9,529 nucleotides of DNA from contig JBOGDS010000115.1 of NCBI GenBank assembly GCA_050743075.1, forward strand, positions 1 through 9,529, read 5' to 3'. Origin of the DNA: JBOGDS01 sp050743075. Lineage in GTDB: Bacteria; Actinomycetota; Actinomycetes; Jiangellales; Jiangellaceae. Under the pieces are notes generated by a model, which was not told the origin of the DNA, made no database searches, and was given only the letters and a program-made list of their open reading frames with translations. Position numbers and translations under genes: made by a program. Positions within the stretch are counted from its first letter, which is position 1. The number at the start of each line of letters is the position of its first letter. Positions 7,307 through 9,529 of this stretch are shown piece by piece.

Positions 7307-8230
7307 CCTCCACCTCGCGAACGTGTGTGAGGTGGTCGGCCGTGGCTCGGATCCCCTCGGCCATAGGGGTGAGCGGGCGCCGATCAACCTGCGGCCACAC
7401 GATCGACCTCAACCGCAGGTCGCGAACCTGAAACCGGGCCGATGTCGACGCGATACGTTCGATCTGTGTCGGGCGTCCCAGCACCTGGTCCACCTCCGCC
7501 AGCAGCTCGGCGATGGTCAAGGCGCGTTGCGACGCCACGATCTTGACGTGTGAGGACGGGCCGCGGGTCGCAGTTTCAGCTCTGACCATGGCCAGCGAGT
7601 CCGCCACTAAATCGCCGCAGTCACGGGCGTAGAGGTAGTCGCGCAGCGTGTCGAGCGGTACGTAGACGGGCGGCGGCCGGCACAGAAGGTTCGCCCGGCA
7701 GATCTGCGAAATGAGACCTTGCGGCATGGTCAGGTTCTGCCCCGGGCCGTAGAGGTTGGCGATCCGGGCGCGCAGGACTGGCCAGCGGTTCGTGGCCGCC
7801 CACTCGGTGGCCACCTGCTCCACCCGTAGCTTCGCCTCCCGTACGGTGAGATCGGCCGGACCGGCGTGCGTTCGGTGAACGGTGGGGGGCTGGCACCGGC
7901 GTAGAGGCCACCGGCCGACGAGGCGACGACCATCGCACCGTCGCTGCCCCGGGGCATCCGTCGCGACAGCGCATCGGCAAGCGTCTGGAACGCCGCCGTC
8001 TCCTCGGCGAGCGCCGACTCGGGCGTGCCGGTGACTCCGGCACCGGCGCACCAGGCAACCTGCCACGGCGACTCGCCCACCGCGGATGGGAACCGCGCCG
8101 CGGCGGCATCCAGCAGCCGGCGGGTGTCCGGCGACGCCCACCGGATGGCCGGCTGGGGCGACCACACCTGCCCATTGCGGGCTAGTCTCCGATCTCCTCT
8201 GGCGATGAGGCCCGTTCCGGGCTGAAAATG
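7296..8230 (-). pseudogene. NAD-dependent epimerase/dehydratase (extended SDR), truncated and frameshifted
   Basis: Two frames together give nearly a whole sugar-nucleotide epimerase-like protein of about 310 aa. The 5' part (about 8215-7841) shows a degraded dinucleotide loop, GTGLIARG, then QVWSPQPAIRW, WCAGAGVTGT, VASSAGGLYAG and ISPYG. The 3' part, in another frame, shows EAKLRVEQ, RIANLYGPGQNL, DTLRDYLYARDCG, SARFQVRDLRLRSIVWP and a stop at 7296. The switch falls at a C run (7838-7840) one base short; restoring it rebuilds the catalytic YxxxK as YGEAK. The start codon and the first few residues are missing because ISL3-type terminal sequence begins at about 8231. It probably served sugar precursor supply for the same locus. 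With both lesions it should be inactive. Confidence 0.82.
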
Positions 8231-8415
8231 GGGCTCTTCTGCTGCATCCGTGGGTGGCATCAGGTGGTGGGGCGGCCGGGTAGGGGTGGGCAGGGGCCGC
8301 TGAGGTTGAGCATGGTGAGAGCGACGAGGGCCTCGGGTGAGCGGAACCCGAGGGCGATGCGGGTGAGGAGCCGGAGCTTGGTGTTGACGCTCTCCACGCG
8401 GGCGTTGGACAGGCC
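8231..8415 (-). mobile_element. Remnant of an ISL3-family insertion sequence (3' end)
   Basis: Only the last part of the element survives. The minus-strand reading GLSNARVESVNTKL, LLTRIALGFRSPEAL and LTMLNLSGPCPPLPG ends at a TGA at 8260-8262 and matches the C-terminus typical of actinobacterial ISL3 (DDE) transposases. Beyond the stop, the plus-strand sequence starting GGGCTCTTCTGCTGCATC at 8231 looks like the element's terminal inverted repeat, since GGCTCTT-type ends are usual for the family. The other end, the catalytic domain and any target duplication are gone. The fragment cannot transpose on its own. The exact outer boundary (8231 or 8232) is inferred. Confidence 0.75.
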
Positions 8416-8901
8416 GGCGTAGTCGCCGGTGCCGTCGACGACGACGACCAGATACGTCGCCGGGTCGAACGAAGCGTCGAAGGTCTGCTCCGGGAAGCCC
8501 TGCGCATCCCCGCGCCACCCGGCCGTCCAGGGCACATCCTGACGCAGCGCGTCGTCGAGTTCCCGGAGCCGGTCGACGTCGGCGTCAGCCGCCGAGACGA
8601 CACCGATCCGTCCGGCATGGCATGGCCCACCAGACCCGTCACGGCAGGGTCGGTCGGCAGCAGGTAGCGATGTTCACGACGTCAGGTCGCGCTGAAGCAC
8701 CTCGTCGACCTCGACATATGCGTCCCGATCGAGCACCGCGAGCGCGACGTCGAGCAGCGGCCGGTGCGCTTCGGCCGAGCAGTCACGGAAGAGCAGAAGG
8801 CAACGCTGATCGGGGCGGACCAGCGCCTCCAGTCGGCCTATGGCCTCGCCTTCACGCGTGACCGTCCACCGACCCGGTGCCGACCTGACGACCTCGATCA
8901 C
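8410..8901 (-). pseudogene. GNAT N-acetyltransferase, 5' part only, frameshifted and fused to IS tail
   Basis: The GTG at 8899-8901 opens a 75-aa reading (MIEVVRSAPGRWTV onward) that ends at a TGA at 8674-8676. The homologous text resumes in a second frame as REHRYLLPTDPAVTGL and MPDG, then in a third frame as IGVVSAADADVDRLRELDDAL, AGWRGDAQGF and FDPATYLVVVVDG. This pattern matches two-domain actinobacterial GNAT proteins, with shifts near 8676-8682 and near 8607-8610. At GDYAGL the protein leaves the GNAT family, where VGLVRVW would be expected, and enters the ISL3 transposase tail. The acetyl-CoA binding region is therefore lost. The third-frame segment and the IS tail form one open chimera (for example from the GTG at 8535 to 8260), but nothing shows it is expressed. 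The start has no strong ribosome binding site. Confidence 0.65.
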
Positions 8902-8968
8902 CCCAGGGACAGCAGGTCAGCCGGATGACGGCGAGCCAACCGATGTCGATCCCGACATACTGTGCCGG

Positions 8969-9343
8969 GTGAACGCGGTCGCGCAGGTCTTCGCCGTTGT
9001 CGCCGGGCTGTTCCACGTCGTGGTGTTCGTGCTCGAGAGCGTGCTTTTCCGACGGCCGCAGGTCCACGCACGGTTCTTCGTCCGGCCGGAAGAAGTGGAC
9101 GCAGTGCAGCCCTGGGCAGCGAACCAGGGCTGGTACAACCTGTTCCTCGCCGCCGGGGCGCTCGGCGGCGTCGTCATGGTCAATGCCGGGGACGAGACGG
9201 CCGGGCGCACGCTGGCCCTGTTCGCCTGCGGGTGCATGGTGGTCGCCGGCATCGTCCTGTACGTCTCCGAACGACGGCTGTGGCGCAGCGCACTCGCGCA
9301 GGCCGTTCCTCCATCGATCGCGATCGCGGCCACGCTGCTCTGA
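8969..9343 (+). CDS. DUF1304 family small membrane protein
   Basis: This 124-aa protein is almost entirely four hydrophobic segments (about 5-24, 55-72, 82-99 and 108-124). It carries motifs I associate with DUF1304: NAVAQVFAV at the start, FHVVVFVLESVLFRRP at 15-30, RPEEVDAVQPWAANQGWYNLFLA at 39-61 (given in parts: the RPEEV, PWAANQG and YNLFLA blocks), and a terminal ALAQAVPP block. The function of the family is unknown. I chose the GTG at 8969 because the family-like NAVAQVFAV follows it and upstream residues are not hydrophobic; the ribosome binding site is weak. It is divergent from the GNAT remnant, 67 bases away, and its length looks intact. It has no evident link with the glycan genes. 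Confidence 0.82.
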   Translation: MNAVAQVFAVVAGLFHVVVFVLESVLFRRPQVHARFFVRPEEVDAVQPWAANQGWYNLFLAAGALGGVVMVNAGDETAGRTLALFACGCMVVAGIVLYVSERRLWRSALAQAVPPSIAIAATLL

Positions 9344-9356
9344 TCAGAGCAGCGTG
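9331..9356 (+). terminator. Perfect palindrome overlapping the DUF1304 stop codon
   Basis: CACGCTGCTCTGA is followed directly by its exact reverse complement, giving 13-base arms centred between 9343 and 9344. The TGA stop is the last three bases of the left arm. As RNA it would form a strong hairpin with a GAUC loop. No U tract follows, which is common for actinobacterial terminators. Because it is symmetric it could also serve the opposite strand. Confidence 0.65.
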
Positions 9357-9364
9357 CCCGAGAT

Positions 9365-9385
9365 GGCGGGCAGTCCGCGCCCGCC
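9365..9385. terminator. Second GC-rich hairpin between convergent genes
   Basis: GGCGGGC at 9365-9371 pairs with GCCCGCC at 9379-9385 around a seven-base loop. It lies between the DUF1304 gene and the oppositely oriented transposase end, so a bidirectional terminator role is plausible. No U tract is present. Confidence 0.4.
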
Positions 9386-9407
9386 GTGAGGCGATGTGCT
9401 CGCCCCG

Positions 9408-9529
9408 CTAGTTGTATGAGGGCTGGACGTTGGTGACGCCGGTCTTGAGTCGAGACGCTGGCGGTCGGCCGCCCGCGGCGCTGTGGGGTCGATGGTAGTT
9501 GTAGTGGATGTTCCACACACCTATCGCGG
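9408..9529 (-). CDS. IS481-like transposase, C-terminal fragment at window edge
   Basis: The minus-strand frame entering from the right edge reads VWNIHYNYHRPHSAAGG, then RPPASRL, and ends VTNVQPSYN before a TAG at 9408-9410. The W-x-x-H-Y-N-x-x-R-P-H block is the conserved C-terminus of integrase-core (DDE) transposases of the IS481/IS3 type. VTNV-like tails are common in actinobacterial IS481 members, so that family is favoured. The gene continues beyond the window, so the catalytic D, D and E residues cannot be checked and intactness is unknown. No terminal repeat was identified to its left. Confidence 0.75.
   Translation of the reverse strand, partial: AIGVWNIHYNYHRPHSAAGGRPPASRLKTGVTNVQPSYN

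Noticed and set aside
7296..8642. Single 448-residue minus-strand gene starting at 8642
   Set aside because: Only its last ~180 residues are epimerase-like; the first part runs out of frame through IS and GNAT remnants.
8931..8968. Promoter for the DUF1304 gene with CATACT at 8956-8961 as a -10 box
   Set aside because: No matching -35 box at the right distance, and the box is too close to the start unless the transcript is leaderless.

Overview
The window is high-GC DNA with the codon usage of an actinomycete. Several genes also belong to families typical of Actinobacteria: a CDP-alcohol phosphotransferase fused to a DUF5941-like membrane region, a TagE-like GT4 enzyme with a large N-terminal insert, a TylF/MycF methyltransferase, and ISL3 and IS481 transposase remnants. 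The genus cannot be named from this sequence.

Left part (1-7306): a surface-glycopolymer locus. A 568-aa CDP-alcohol phosphotransferase (minus strand, 3-1709) is divergent from a glycerophosphodiester phosphodiesterase (plus strand, 1795-2574). A minus-strand run follows, read from right to left: a GT4 glycosyltransferase (6284-4725), a paralogue consisting only of that enzyme's N-terminal half (4738-3731, start overlapping the GT4 stop), and a SAM methyltransferase with a C-terminal beta-rich extension (3668-2582) that is interrupted by a one-base insertion. A TylF/MycF-type O-methyltransferase (plus strand, 6431-7306) is divergent from the GT4 gene. Together they fit synthesis, glycosylation and methylation of a phosphate-linked cell-wall polymer of the teichoic-acid type. 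The polymer itself is an inference.

Right part (7296-9529): a decayed, insertion-sequence-rich edge. An NAD-dependent epimerase-like gene has lost its start to an ISL3-family IS end and carries a one-base deletion in the middle. Only the 3' tail of the IS remains, fused in frame to the 5' part of a GNAT acetyltransferase gene that has two further frameshifts. A small intact DUF1304 membrane protein follows, ending in a perfect palindrome, and the window closes inside the 3' end of an IS481-like transposase.

The most interesting points are the half-glycosyltransferase coupled to its full-length paralogue, the loss of the second glutamate of the EX7E motif in that full-length enzyme, a 15-base duplication that doubles the start codon at their junction, and the clustering of single-base frameshifts. 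No tRNA, rRNA or CRISPR array was seen.
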